Assembly (NCBI GenBank): GCA_947628975.1
Contig: CANRBW010000016.1
Location: 1-16,120, forward strand
Direction: 5' to 3'
Source: an uncultured Oscillospiraceae bacterium
GTDB lineage: Bacteria > Bacillota > Clostridia > Oscillospirales > Oscillospiraceae
DNA length: 16,120 bases
How positions within the stretch are numbered: the stretch's first letter is position 1; every line of letters begins with the position of its first letter. This document shows positions 1 to 7,353 of the stretch, piece by piece. The translations under genes and the position numbers were made by a program. Under the pieces are notes generated by a model. That model made no database searches. It saw only the letters and a program-made list of their open reading frames with translations, and was not told the DNA's origin.

Positions 1-72
1 CTGGCCCAGGCCGAGGGCCTCACCGCCCACGCCAACTCCATCCAGGTCCGTTTTCAGGGGGGAAAAGCATGA
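1..72 (+). CDS. hisD: Histidinol dehydrogenase, C-terminal end only
   Basis: The first 23 codons visible end in a TGA at 70-72. The residues AEGLTAHANSIQVR match the conserved C-terminal tail of histidinol dehydrogenase, the NAD-dependent enzyme for the last two steps of histidine synthesis. The rest of the gene lies outside the window. Its stop overlaps the hisB start (ATGA), and hisD-hisB order is normal for Firmicute his operons. The call rests on a short tail plus context. Confidence 0.8.
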   Translation: MAQAEGLTAHANSIQVRFQGGKA

Positions 73-647
73 GCAGAACAGCAGACGTGACCCGTCAGAC
101 CAAGGAGACCCGGATCGAGCTGCGCCTCTCCCTGGACGGGGGCGAGCGCGCCATCCACACCGGCATCGGCTTTTTTGACCATATGCTCACCGCCCTGGCC
201 TTTTACGCCGGGTGGGGGCTGGCCCTGTCCGTCCAGGGGGACCTGGAGGTGGACGGCCACCACACCGTGGAGGACACCGGCATCGTCCTGGGCCAGGCCC
301 TGGCCCGGGCCCTGGGGGACAAGGCGGGGATCGCCCGCTTCGCCACCGCCTTCGTCCCCATGGACGAGGCCCTGTGCCGCACGGTGCTGGACATCTCCGG
401 CCGCCCCTTCCTGGTCTTTGAGGCGGAGATGCCCCAGGAGGTCATCGGCGGCTACGACAGCTGCCTCACCGAGGAGTTCATGCGGGCCCTGGCGGTGAAC
501 GCCGGGCTCACCCTCCACCAGCGCGCCCTCTACGGCAAAAACGCCCACCACATCACCGAGGCCCTGTTCAAGTCCCTGGGCCTGGCGCTGAAGGAGGCGG
601 CGGCGGTGAAAGGGGAGGGGGTCACCTCCACCAAAGGGGTGCTGTGA
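69..647 (+). CDS. hisB: Imidazoleglycerol-phosphate dehydratase
   Basis: This 192-residue protein converts imidazole-glycerol phosphate to imidazole-acetol phosphate. It is the monofunctional form, without the phosphatase domain of enterobacterial HisB. Diagnostic motifs are GFFDHML (34-40), DGHHTVEDTG (62-71), MDEAL (98-102) and GKNAHHITEALFK (156-168), which supply the histidines and acids of the dimanganese site, and the C-terminal STKG. The ATG overlaps the hisD stop, and the TGA overlaps the next start, so translation is probably coupled. Length and motifs are fully standard. Confidence 0.97.
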   Translation: MSRTADVTRQTKETRIELRLSLDGGERAIHTGIGFFDHMLTALAFYAGWGLALSVQGDLEVDGHHTVEDTGIVLGQALARALGDKAGIARFATAFVPMDEALCRTVLDISGRPFLVFEAEMPQEVIGGYDSCLTEEFMRALAVNAGLTLHQRALYGKNAHHITEALFKSLGLALKEAAAVKGEGVTSTKGVL

Positions 648-1255
648 TGGGCCGCACCGCCATTGTGGACTACGGCGTGGGCAACCTCCGGAGCATCGCC
701 AACGCCATGGCCTACCTGGGCCTGTCCACCCAGATCACCGGGGAGGCCCAGGCCCTGGAGCGGGCGGACGCCGTCATCCTCCCCGGCGTGGGGGCCTTTC
801 CCGACGCGGCGGACAAGCTACGGACCACCGGCCTGGACCGGGCCATCGCCGCCCAGGCGGGCAAAAAGCCCATCCTGGGCATCTGCCTGGGAATGCAGCT
901 CCTCTTTGACTGGGGAGAAGAGGGGCGGCGCTGTCCCGGCCTGGGGCTGATCGGCGGTGGGGTGAGCCGGATCAAAACGCCCCTGAAACTGCCCCACATC
1001 GGCTGGAACACCCTGACCTTCCCCTCCGAAAGCCCGCTGTTCCGGGGGCTGGACCAGGGGAGCGCGGTCTACTTCGTCCACTCCTACGGCGCCCAGGTGG
1101 AGCGGCCGGAGGACCTGCTGGCCGTCACCGACTACGGCGGCCCCGTCACCGCCGCCGTGGGGCGGGGAAGCGTGTTCGGCTGTCAGTTCCACCCGGAGAA
1201 GAGCGGGGAAGTGGGGCTGACCATCTTACGCAATTTCGGAGGGCTGAATCCATGA
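647..1255 (+). CDS. hisH: Imidazole glycerol phosphate synthase, glutamine amidotransferase subunit
   Basis: HisH hydrolyses glutamine and channels ammonia to HisF. This is a class I (triad) glutamine amidotransferase of about 202 residues. The nucleophile is Cys80 in GICLGMQLLF; His182 and Glu184 lie in QFHPEKSG. ILPGVGAF (45-51) and the FVHSYG segment are family hallmarks. I chose the ATG at 647, which overlaps the hisB TGA. A GTG three bases earlier (644) is in frame and would add one residue. The 3' end overlaps hisA by ATGA. HisH and HisF act as a heterodimer, and hisF lies one gene downstream. Confidence 0.96.
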   Translation: MGRTAIVDYGVGNLRSIANAMAYLGLSTQITGEAQALERADAVILPGVGAFPDAADKLRTTGLDRAIAAQAGKKPILGICLGMQLLFDWGEEGRRCPGLGLIGGGVSRIKTPLKLPHIGWNTLTFPSESPLFRGLDQGSAVYFVHSYGAQVERPEDLLAVTDYGGPVTAAVGRGSVFGCQFHPEKSGEVGLTILRNFGGLNP

Positions 1256-1980
1256 TCATCCTGCCTGCCATCGATCTGAAGGACGGAAAGTGCGTCCGGC
1301 TGAGAAAAGGGGAGTTCCAGACCGCCCACCAGGTGGCGGACAGCGCCCTGGCGACCGCCAAAGCCTTCCGGGAGGCCGGGGCCCGGTGGGTCCACATGGT
1401 GGACCTGGACGGGGCCAAAAACGGCCGCCGGCAGAACTTCCCCCTCATCGACGCGGTCATCCGCCAGTCCGGGCTGAAGGTGGAGCTGGGGGGCGGCCTG
1501 CGCTCCGAGCCCGACCTCATCACCGCCGTGGGCGCCGGGGCGGCCCGGGCGGTCATCGGCTCCGCGGCGGTGACCAACCCCGCCCTGGTGGACTACGCCC
1601 TGCGCTGGTGCCCGGAGCAGACCGCCGTGGGGATCGACTCCCTGGAGGGGCGGGTCCGGGTCGCCGGGTGGGGCGAGGACGGCGGCGTGGAGGACCTGGA
1701 GCTGGCAAAGTCTATGGCGGCAAAGGGTGTAAAGGTATTTATCTTTACAGATATTTCCACCGACGGGATGCTCTCCGGCCCCTCCTTTGACCGGCTGGCC
1801 GCCCTACAAAAGGCGGTGCCGGACTGTCGGATCGTGGCCTCCGGCGGGGTGACCACCCTGGACGACGTGAAGCGCCTGCGGGACATGGGGCTCTACGCCG
1901 CCATCGTGGGCAAGGCGTACTACGCCGGGACCCTGGACCTGGCCCAGGCCATCCGGGAGGCGGGGCCCCAGGAGGACTGA
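1252..1980 (+). CDS. hisA: ProFAR isomerase (phosphoribosylformimino-AICAR-P isomerase)
   Basis: This 242-residue TIM barrel performs the Amadori rearrangement of ProFAR to PRFAR. The catalytic aspartates are Asp8 (LPAIDL) and Asp129 (VGIDS). The phosphate-binding half-barrel motifs VELGGGLR, VIGSAAV, VASGGVTTL and AIVGKAYY are all present. It starts on an ATG overlapping the hisH stop and is followed by a 53-nt gap, the longest inside this his cluster, before hisF. There is no sign of the dual-substrate PriA variant beyond the shared fold; the call as HisA also rests on the operon. Confidence 0.96.
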   Translation: MIILPAIDLKDGKCVRLRKGEFQTAHQVADSALATAKAFREAGARWVHMVDLDGAKNGRRQNFPLIDAVIRQSGLKVELGGGLRSEPDLITAVGAGAARAVIGSAAVTNPALVDYALRWCPEQTAVGIDSLEGRVRVAGWGEDGGVEDLELAKSMAAKGVKVFIFTDISTDGMLSGPSFDRLAALQKAVPDCRIVASGGVTTLDDVKRLRDMGLYAAIVGKAYYAGTLDLAQAIREAGPQED

Positions 1981-2033
1981 GCTCGGAGGGAGAAATCCCG
2001 CGGGAAGAGCGGGGAAGAGGGGAGGCGCGCGCG

Positions 2034-2789
2034 TTGCTGGCCAAACGGATCATCCCCTGCCTGGACGTGAAGGACGGCCGGGTGGTCAAGGGGGTCAACT
2101 TTGTGGGCCTGCGGGACGCCGGAGATCCGGTGGCCCTGGCGAAATACTACTCCGACCAGGGGGCGGACGAGATCGTCTTTCTGGACATCACCGCCACCCA
2201 TGAGCACCGGGACACGGTGGCCCAGGTAGTGGAGGCCACCGCCGCCCAGGTCTTCGTGCCCCTGACGGTGGGGGGCGGCATCCGCACCCTGGAGGATTTT
2301 CAACTGCTCCTCCGCTCCGGGGCGGACAAGATCTCGGTGAACTCCGCCGCCATCCGGGACAAGACCCTCATCTCCCGCGCCGCGGCGCGCTTCGGCAGCC
2401 AGTGCGTGGTGGTGGCCATCGACGCCAAGGGAAACGGCCGGGGCGGCTGGGAGGTAGTCGTCCACGGCGGCCGGGTGTTCACCGGCCTGGACGCGGTGGA
2501 GTGGGCCAGGGAGGCCCAGGCCCTGGGGGCGGGGGAGATCCTGCTCACCAGTATGGACGCCGACGGCACCAAGGCGGGCTTCGACCTGCCCCTGACCAAG
2601 GCGGTCACCGACGCGGTCTCCATCCCGGTCATCGCCTCCGGCGGCTGCGGCAGTCTGGCGCACTTCGCCGAAGTGTTTGAGCAAACCGGGTGCGACGCCG
2701 CCCTGGCCGCGTCCCTGTTCCACTTCGGGGAGCTGACGGTGCCCCAGGTGAAGGACTATCTGCGCGCCCGGAGCATCCCGGCGCGGTAG
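2034..2789 (+). CDS. hisF: Imidazole glycerol phosphate synthase, cyclase subunit
   Basis: HisF joins ammonia from HisH to PRFAR, giving imidazole-glycerol phosphate and AICAR. It is a 251-residue TIM barrel paralogous to HisA. The N-terminus MLAKRIIPCLDV matches the family exactly and fixes the start at a TTG codon, preceded by a purine-rich GGGGAAGAGGGGAGG site about 8 bases away. Asp11 (CLDV) and Asp130 (VVAIDAKGNG) are the catalytic acids. TVGGGIRT and VIASGGCG are the phosphate-binding loops. The TTG start after a 53-nt gap may set a lower translation rate than the ATG-coupled genes around it. Confidence 0.96.
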   Translation: MLAKRIIPCLDVKDGRVVKGVNFVGLRDAGDPVALAKYYSDQGADEIVFLDITATHEHRDTVAQVVEATAAQVFVPLTVGGGIRTLEDFQLLLRSGADKISVNSAAIRDKTLISRAAARFGSQCVVVAIDAKGNGRGGWEVVVHGGRVFTGLDAVEWAREAQALGAGEILLTSMDADGTKAGFDLPLTKAVTDAVSIPVIASGGCGSLAHFAEVFEQTGCDAALAASLFHFGELTVPQVKDYLRARSIPAR

Positions 2790-2801
2790 GAGGGAAACGC
2801 C

Positions 2802-3134
2802 ATGTTTGATCTGGACCGGCTCTTTCAAAAATCCGAGCTGATCCCCGCCATCGTCCAGGACGCGGCCACCAAAGAGGTCCTGATGCTGGGCTTTGCCGAC
2901 CGGGAGGCGGTCCGGCGCACTCTGGAGACCAAGACCGCCTGGTTCTGGTCCCGGTCCCGGCAAAAGCTCTGGAACAAGGGGGAGAGCTCGGGGCACTTTT
3001 TGAATGTCCACAAGGTGGTCACCGACTGCGACACCGACACCCTCCTCTACCTCTGCACCCCCCTGGGCCCCACCTGCCACACCGGGGCCAGGAGTTGCTT
3101 TTTCAACACCATTTGGGAGGAAAACACGCCATGA
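2802..3134 (+). CDS. hisI: Phosphoribosyl-AMP cyclohydrolase
   Basis: HisI opens the adenine ring of PR-AMP. The 110-residue protein has the zinc/magnesium site of the family: Asp75, Asp77 and Asp79 around Cys76 (DCDTD), plus Cys92 and Cys99 in CHTGARSCF. SRSRQKLWNKGESSGH is the substrate-binding signature. The AGGAGGG ribosome site overlaps the hisF stop codon. The gene ends by ATGA overlap with hisE. The two are separate genes here, not the fused HisIE of enterobacteria. Confidence 0.96.
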   Translation: MFDLDRLFQKSELIPAIVQDAATKEVLMLGFADREAVRRTLETKTAWFWSRSRQKLWNKGESSGHFLNVHKVVTDCDTDTLLYLCTPLGPTCHTGARSCFFNTIWEENTP

Positions 3135-3457
3135 AACACGTCTTTACCGAACTCTACAAGGTCATCGAGGACCGCCGGGCCAACCCCCAGGAGGGGTCCT
3201 ACACCTGCTACCTCTTCGACAAGGGCCTGGACAAGATCCTGAAAAAGGTGGGGGAGGAGTGCGCCGAGACCATCATCGCCGCCAAAAACGGCAAAAAAGA
3301 GGAGACGGTGGGGGAGATCGCCGACCTCTTTTACCATGTGCTGGTGATGATGGTCAACGAGGGCATCCCCCTCACCGACGTCACCGCCGAGCTGGACCGG
3401 CGGAGCCAGAAGATCGGCAACCTCAAGCAGTTCCACGTCTCCGACCACGAGAGCTGA
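3131..3457 (+). CDS. hisE: Phosphoribosyl-ATP pyrophosphatase
   Basis: HisE removes pyrophosphate from PR-ATP, the second step of the pathway. It is an all-helical MazG-like NTP pyrophosphohydrolase of 108 residues. The motif KVGEECAETIIAAK followed by EIADLFYHVLVMM carries the Glu/Asp residues that bind magnesium. The frame is open upstream to 3095, but the ATG at 3131 overlaps the hisI stop and has GGGAGG ten bases ahead, and the sequence from MKHVFTELY aligns with the family start, so 3131 is preferred. Confidence 0.95.
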   Translation: MKHVFTELYKVIEDRRANPQEGSYTCYLFDKGLDKILKKVGEECAETIIAAKNGKKEETVGEIADLFYHVLVMMVNEGIPLTDVTAELDRRSQKIGNLKQFHVSDHES

Positions 3458-3458
3458 C

Positions 3459-4316
3459 ATGGACCTGTGCGACCTCCGGGACCTCCAGGCCCTTCTGCGG
3501 CGGCACGGTTTCCGCTTCTCCCGGAGCATGGGGCAGAACTTCCTGGTGGAGCCCCAGGTCCCGGTCCGGATCGCCGAGGCGTCCGGGGCGGACCAGACCT
3601 GCGCCGTGCTGGAGATCGGCCCCGGCGTGGGCCCCCTCACCGTCCAGCTGGCCCAGCGGGCGGGGAAGGTGGTGGCGGTGGAGCTGGACCGGTCCCTTTT
3701 GCCTGTACTGGCCGAAACCTTGTCAGGTATTGAAAACACGGAAGTCATCCCGGGCGACGCCATGAAGCTGGACCTGGGCGCTCTGATTTCTGACAAGTTT
3801 AGCAGCTTTACACCCATAGTCTGCGCCAACCTGCCCTATCAGATCACCACCCCGGTGATGACCCGTCTGCTGGAGAGCCGTCTCTTCGCCTCCGTCACCG
3901 TTATGATCCAGCGTGAGGTGGCCAGACGGGTCTGCGCCCAGCCGGGGACGGCGGACTACGGCGCCTTTACCGTCTTCTGCCAGTACCACGCCCGGTGCGA
4001 CTACCGCTTCGAGGTGGGGCCGGAGTGCTTTTTCCCCGCCCCCAAGGTGACCTCCGCGGTGGTGACGCTGACCCCCCAGCCCCGGCCGGAGTGCGTCCAC
4101 GACGAGGCGGCCTTTTTTCAGGTGGTCCGGGCGGCCTTCGCCCAGCGGCGCAAGACCCTGTTCAACTGCTTGGCCGCCGCCTACGGCCAGCGGCTGGACA
4201 AGGAGGCCCTGCGGGCGGTCATCCAGAATTGCGGTCTCCCCGCCGACATTCGGGGGGAGCGGCTGGGCGTGCCGGAGTTCGCCGCGCTGGCTGACGCCCT
4301 GGCCCACATCGGTTGA
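3459..4316 (+). CDS. rsmA: 16S rRNA dimethyladenosine transferase (RsmA/KsgA)
   Basis: RsmA dimethylates the two adjacent adenosines in the 3' terminal hairpin of 16S rRNA, a late 30S maturation step. The 285-residue protein has QNFLV (26-30), the SAM loop EIGPGVGPLT (52-61), the acidic VELD (74-77), GDA (99-101), the catalytic NLPY (124-127), MIQREVA, FFPAPKVTSAVV and C-terminal RAAFAQRRKTL. Its start is one base after the hisE stop with only a weak ribosome site (GAGAGC), so it probably relies on reinitiation from the his transcript. In other Firmicutes rsmA usually sits with rnmV or veg, so its place behind hisE is notable. Confidence 0.96.
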   Translation: MDLCDLRDLQALLRRHGFRFSRSMGQNFLVEPQVPVRIAEASGADQTCAVLEIGPGVGPLTVQLAQRAGKVVAVELDRSLLPVLAETLSGIENTEVIPGDAMKLDLGALISDKFSSFTPIVCANLPYQITTPVMTRLLESRLFASVTVMIQREVARRVCAQPGTADYGAFTVFCQYHARCDYRFEVGPECFFPAPKVTSAVVTLTPQPRPECVHDEAAFFQVVRAAFAQRRKTLFNCLAAAYGQRLDKEALRAVIQNCGLPADIRGERLGVPEFAALADALAHIG

Positions 4317-4331
4317 GGAGGAGGAGTCGGG

Positions 4332-4823
4332 ATGGAGCTGGAGATCCGGTCCTACGAAGAGCGGGACCTGCCAAAAATGATCGAGATCTGGAACGAGGTG
4401 GTGGAGGAGGGGATCGCCTTCCCCCAGGAGGAGCCGCTGGACCCGGTCTCCGGCCGGGCCTTCTTCGCCGGCCAGACCGACTGCGCCGTGGCGGTGGACC
4501 GGGCGGACGGGGCGGTCTGCGGGCTCTACATCCTCCACCCCAACAATGTGGGGCGCTGCGGCCACATCTGCAACGCCAGCTACGCCGTGGCCGCGGCGCG
4601 CCGGGGCCAGCATATCGGGGAGGCGCTGGTGCGCCACAGCCTGGTCCGGGGCAGGGAGCGGGGATTCCGCGTCCTGCAATTCAACGCCGTGGTGGCCACC
4701 AACACCCACGCCCGGCGCCTCTACGAGCGGCTGGGCTTCACCCAGCTGGGGGTCATCCCCCAGGGGTTTCGCAAAAAGGACGGGAGCTACGAGGACATCT
4801 GCCCCTATTGCCGGGCGCTGTGA
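4332..4823 (+). CDS. GNAT-family N-acetyltransferase
   Basis: This 163-residue single-domain Gcn5-related acetyltransferase has the acetyl-CoA pyrophosphate loop in ARRGQHIGEAL (89-99) and the C-terminal core ATNTHARRLYERLGFTQLG (122-140). Its GLYILHPNNVG and ICNASYAV segments resemble the amino-acid or small-molecule acetyltransferase branch, but the substrate cannot be read from sequence. A strong GGAGGAGGAG site follows the rsmA stop directly, so it is the last gene of the his-rsmA unit. A terminator lies about 35 bases downstream. Confidence 0.85.
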   Translation: MELEIRSYEERDLPKMIEIWNEVVEEGIAFPQEEPLDPVSGRAFFAGQTDCAVAVDRADGAVCGLYILHPNNVGRCGHICNASYAVAAARRGQHIGEALVRHSLVRGRERGFRVLQFNAVVATNTHARRLYERLGFTQLGVIPQGFRKKDGSYEDICPYCRAL

Positions 4824-4857
4824 CCGGCCGGGGGCGGCGGGGGAGAAGACGAGACCC

Positions 4858-4886
4858 AAAAGGAGCGGCACAGCCGCTCTTTTTTT
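4858..4886 (+). terminator. Rho-independent terminator of the his-rsmA-GNAT unit
   Basis: A 7-bp perfect stem GAGCGGC/GCCGCTC (4863-4869 with 4873-4879) closes an ACA loop and is followed by seven T residues (4880-4886). AAAA precedes it, so it may also act weakly on the other strand. It separates the his unit from the cell-wall genes. Confidence 0.85.
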
Positions 4887-4931
4887 CCGTCTCCGGCCCC
4901 GGCGGCGGGCCAACCGGGCCGGGGCGGCATA

Positions 4932-4959
4932 GCATGGGAAAAAGGAGGTATTCCCATGC
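4932..4959 (+). promoter_or_regulatory. Inverted repeat enclosing the ribosome site and start codon of the amidase gene
   Basis: GCATGGGAA (4932-4940) and TTCCCATGC (4951-4959) are perfect 9-bp complements. The 10-base loop holds the AAAGGAGG ribosome site, and the ATG start (4956-4958) lies in the right arm. As RNA this would show the Shine-Dalgarno in a loop while pairing the start codon. The structure is seen directly; a regulatory role is inference. Confidence 0.6.
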
Positions 4960-5696
4960 CCATCATCTATCTCTCGCCCTCCACCCAGGAAAGCAACCTC
5001 TACGTCAACAGCGGCACCGAAGAGGAGTGGATGAACCGGCTGGCGGACGCCATGGCGCCCTACCTGGTCGCCTCCGGCATCCAGTATGTCCGCAACACGC
5101 CCCAGATGACCGCGGCCGGGGCCATCGCCGCCTCCAACCGGGGGCGGTATGACCTCCACCTGGCCCTCCACTCCAACGCCGCGCCGGAGGGAAAGTACGG
5201 CCAGGTCAGGGGGATCGTGGTCTACTACTTCCCCGGCTCGGCCCAGGGGAAGCGGGCCGCGGAGCGGATCGCGGAGAACCTGAAGGCCATCTACCCCCTG
5301 CCCGACCTGGTGCGGGCCCAGCCCACCACCGCCATCGGGGAGGTCCGCCGGGTCCGGGCCCCCAGCGCCTTTTTGGAGCTGGGCTACCACGACAACCGGG
5401 ACGACGCCGCCTGGATCCAGTCCAACCTGGACGCCGCGGCCCGGAACATCGTCCTCTCCCTGACCGAGTATTTCGGCATCCCCTTCCTGACCCCCACTGC
5501 GCCCCGCAACGCCGTGGTGGACGTGTCCTGGGGCTATCTGAACATCCGCTCCCGGCCGGAGACCTCTGCCCCCATCCTGGCCAAGGCCTACGACGGGGCC
5601 AAGCTCACCGTGATCAACCAGTGGCAGGGGTGGTATCTGGTCCGCTTCGACGCGGCGGTGGGATACGCCAGCGCGGACTTCATCACGCTGATCTGA
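4956..5696 (+). CDS. Amidase_3-type N-acetylmuramoyl-L-alanine amidase with C-terminal SH3 domain
   Basis: This 246-residue protein has an N-terminal Amidase_3-like domain (about 1-175) and a bacterial SH3 domain (about 180-246, with WGYLNIRSRPETSAPIL). Conserved elements are YLSPST (5-10), GTEEEWMN (20-27), the zinc-ligand LHSN (71-74) and the catalytic-Glu region FLELGYHDN (139-147). In classical family members the first zinc His lies in a DPGHGG loop. Here the equivalent loop reads SPSTQESN, with no His. Relatives in clostridia share the SPSTQ form, so it may be a subfamily trait or a weakened site. No signal peptide is visible, as in mother-cell amidases such as CwlC. It starts at a strong AAAGGAGG and is followed by the GH18 gene after 12 bases. 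Confidence 0.85.
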   Translation: MPIIYLSPSTQESNLYVNSGTEEEWMNRLADAMAPYLVASGIQYVRNTPQMTAAGAIAASNRGRYDLHLALHSNAAPEGKYGQVRGIVVYYFPGSAQGKRAAERIAENLKAIYPLPDLVRAQPTTAIGEVRRVRAPSAFLELGYHDNRDDAAWIQSNLDAAARNIVLSLTEYFGIPFLTPTAPRNAVVDVSWGYLNIRSRPETSAPILAKAYDGAKLTVINQWQGWYLVRFDAAVGYASADFITLI

Positions 5697-5708
5697 GGGG
5701 TGGCGCGT

Positions 5709-6992
5709 ATGGTCATCCATGTGGTTATGGCGGGGGAGGACCTCTACTCCATCGCCGTGGCGTACGGCGTTTCCCTGGCCCGGCTCATCGCCGACAACCA
5801 ACTGCCCGACCCCAGCCAGCTGGCGACGGGGCAGACCATCGTGGTGCGCATCCCCCGAGAGGTCTACACCGTGCGCGCCGGGGACACCCTGGCGGAGGTG
5901 GCCCGGTCGGCGGGGACGACGGTGCGGGCCCTGCTCCGGAACAACCCTGAGCTGGGCGGGGAGAGCGCCATCTATCCGGGGCAGACGCTGGTGCTGCGCT
6001 ACCAAGAGGAGCCGCGGGAAACCCTCAGCGTCAACGGCTACGCCTATCCCTTTCTCGACCAAGACCTCCTCCGGCGGACCCTGCCCTATCTCACCAACTT
6101 GACCCCCTTCACCTACGGTTTCGACCGGGAGGGGACGCTGGTGGACCTGGATGACCGGGCGCTGATCGCCGCGGCCAGGGGGTTGGAGGTGGCTCCGCTG
6201 ATGCATCTGTCCACCCTCACCCCGGAGGGCAATTTCTCCAACGAGCTGGCCAGTCTGGTCCTCAACGACCGGGCCGTCCAGGACCGGCTGGTGGCCAACC
6301 TCATCGCCCGGCTCCGGGAGCGGGGCTACGCCGGGCTGGACGTGGACTTCGAGTTCGTCTTCCCCCAGGACGCGGAGCCCTACGCCGCCTTCATCGCCCG
6401 TCTGCGCCGGGAACTGGCCCCGCTGGGCCTCCCGGTGATCGTGGCCCTGGCCCCCAAGACCAGCGCCGACCAGCCCGGCCTTTTGTACCAGGGACACAAC
6501 TACCGCCTCCTGGGCCAGGCCGCCGACCAGCTTTTGCTGATGACCTACGAGTGGGGCTACACCTACGGCCCGCCCATGGCGGTGGCGCCGCTGCCCAACG
6601 TGCGCCGGGTGGTGGAGTACGCCCTCTCCGAGATCCCCGCCCAAAAGCTCTGGCTGGGGGTGCCCAACTACGGCTACGACTGGCCCCTGCCCTTTGTCCA
6701 GGGGGAGAGCAAGGCCACCTCCATCTCCAACCAGTACGCCGTCCAGCTGGCCCTGCGCTACAACGTCCCCATCCAATACGACCAGACCGCCCAGAGCCCC
6801 TGGTTCCACTACACGGACCAGCAGGGGAGGGCGCACGAGGTCTGGTTCGAGGACGCCCGGAGCGTCCAGGCCAAGCTGGCCCTCATCCCGGAGTACGGCC
6901 TCTACGGCGCGGGGTACTGGAACCTCATGCGTCCCTTCCCCCAGAACTGGCTGGTCCTGGCCTCGGAATACCGGATACGGGACGGGGGATAA
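5709..6992 (+). CDS. LysM-LysM-GH18 spore cortex hydrolase (SleL/YaaH-like)
   Basis: This 427-residue protein has two N-terminal LysM domains (about 2-48 and 52-97), which bind N-acetylglucosamine in peptidoglycan, and a family-18 glycosidase barrel (about 108-420). The catalytic motif is GLDVDFEFV with Glu215 as acid/base; LLMTYEW is the second GH18 signature. This architecture is that of SleL/YaaH/YdhD, an N-acetylglucosaminidase of spore cortex fragments, made without a signal peptide and placed on the forespore surface. I chose the ATG at 5709 because GAGGGG (5695-5700) is at good distance. A GTG at 5700 is in frame but would sit on that site. It follows the amidase gene closely, so the two probably act together on cortex or mother-cell wall. 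Confidence 0.9.
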   Translation: MVIHVVMAGEDLYSIAVAYGVSLARLIADNQLPDPSQLATGQTIVVRIPREVYTVRAGDTLAEVARSAGTTVRALLRNNPELGGESAIYPGQTLVLRYQEEPRETLSVNGYAYPFLDQDLLRRTLPYLTNLTPFTYGFDREGTLVDLDDRALIAAARGLEVAPLMHLSTLTPEGNFSNELASLVLNDRAVQDRLVANLIARLRERGYAGLDVDFEFVFPQDAEPYAAFIARLRRELAPLGLPVIVALAPKTSADQPGLLYQGHNYRLLGQAADQLLLMTYEWGYTYGPPMAVAPLPNVRRVVEYALSEIPAQKLWLGVPNYGYDWPLPFVQGESKATSISNQYAVQLALRYNVPIQYDQTAQSPWFHYTDQQGRAHEVWFEDARSVQAKLALIPEYGLYGAGYWNLMRPFPQNWLVLASEYRIRDGG

Positions 6993-7032
6993 TTTCCCCG
7001 GACGTGGGAAAGCTAGGGGAGAGGTGAGGACG

Positions 7033-7275
7033 ATGGAACTGGAAGAACTGCTGCGGAGGGACCGGGCGGCGGCGACGCTCTTTTCCCACCTGCCCTTCGC
7101 GGCGCAAAAGGAGATCCGCCAGACCGGCCGGGACATCGGCACTCTGGCCGCCCTGCGGGAGCGCGCCATCGGCATGATCCAGGAAAACGGGCCCTTCTAC
7201 GCCAACTGCGTGGTGGACGGCACCCAGCTGGAGCCGGAGGAGAAAGCGGAGTGGACCAAGGAGCATGAGACCTAG
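7033..7275 (+). CDS. Small conserved-looking protein of unknown function
   Basis: This 80-residue soluble, charged, mostly helical protein begins MELEELLRRDRAAATLF. An AGAGGTGAGG ribosome site lies just upstream, 40 bases after the GH18 gene. The helix pair LPFAAQKEIRQTGRDI and LAALRERAIGMI recalls the short acidic helical proteins common beside spore genes in Oscillospiraceae, but I do not recognise a named family. Codon use (GC-rich third positions) matches the neighbours, which supports it as a real gene and last member of the cell-wall unit. Confidence 0.65.
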   Translation: MELEELLRRDRAAATLFSHLPFAAQKEIRQTGRDIGTLAALRERAIGMIQENGPFYANCVVDGTQLEPEEKAEWTKEHET

Positions 7276-7338
7276 GGCCCTCCTTAACAAATTGTTCGCA
7301 AATCGTTGAAACTTTGTCCATCATTTTTTCCCAGCGTC

Positions 7339-7347
7339 TGGTATGAT
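7339..7347 (+). promoter_or_regulatory. Extended -10 promoter
   Basis: TGG followed by TATGAT (7342-7347) gives a TGn-extended -10 box. No good -35 lies at 16-18 bases, but extended -10 promoters tolerate this. Transcription would start near 7354, just ahead of the GAGGTG-GAAA-CACCTC hairpin. Confidence 0.5.
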
Positions 7348-7353
7348 AGGCAA

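Noticed and set aside
1987..1998. Small GGGA-GAAA-TCCC hairpin between hisA and hisF considered as a regulatory element
   Set aside because: A four-bp stem without a T-run in a purine-rich ribosome-site leader is too weak to support a claim.
1920..3080. Open frame of 386 codons on the - strand opposite hisF and hisI
   Set aside because: It is an antisense shadow of two certain genes, low in complexity and with no ribosome site.
3723..7175. Very long open frame (over 1,100 codons) on the - strand across rsmA, GNAT, amidase and the GH18 gene
   Set aside because: Its translation is Gly/Pro/Val/His-rich without domains, and it lies opposite four well-identified genes; GC-rich third positions remove stops from the antisense frame.
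7273..7284. AGGGCCCT palindrome after the 80-aa gene considered as a terminator
   Set aside because: It has no loop of useful size and no T-run after it.
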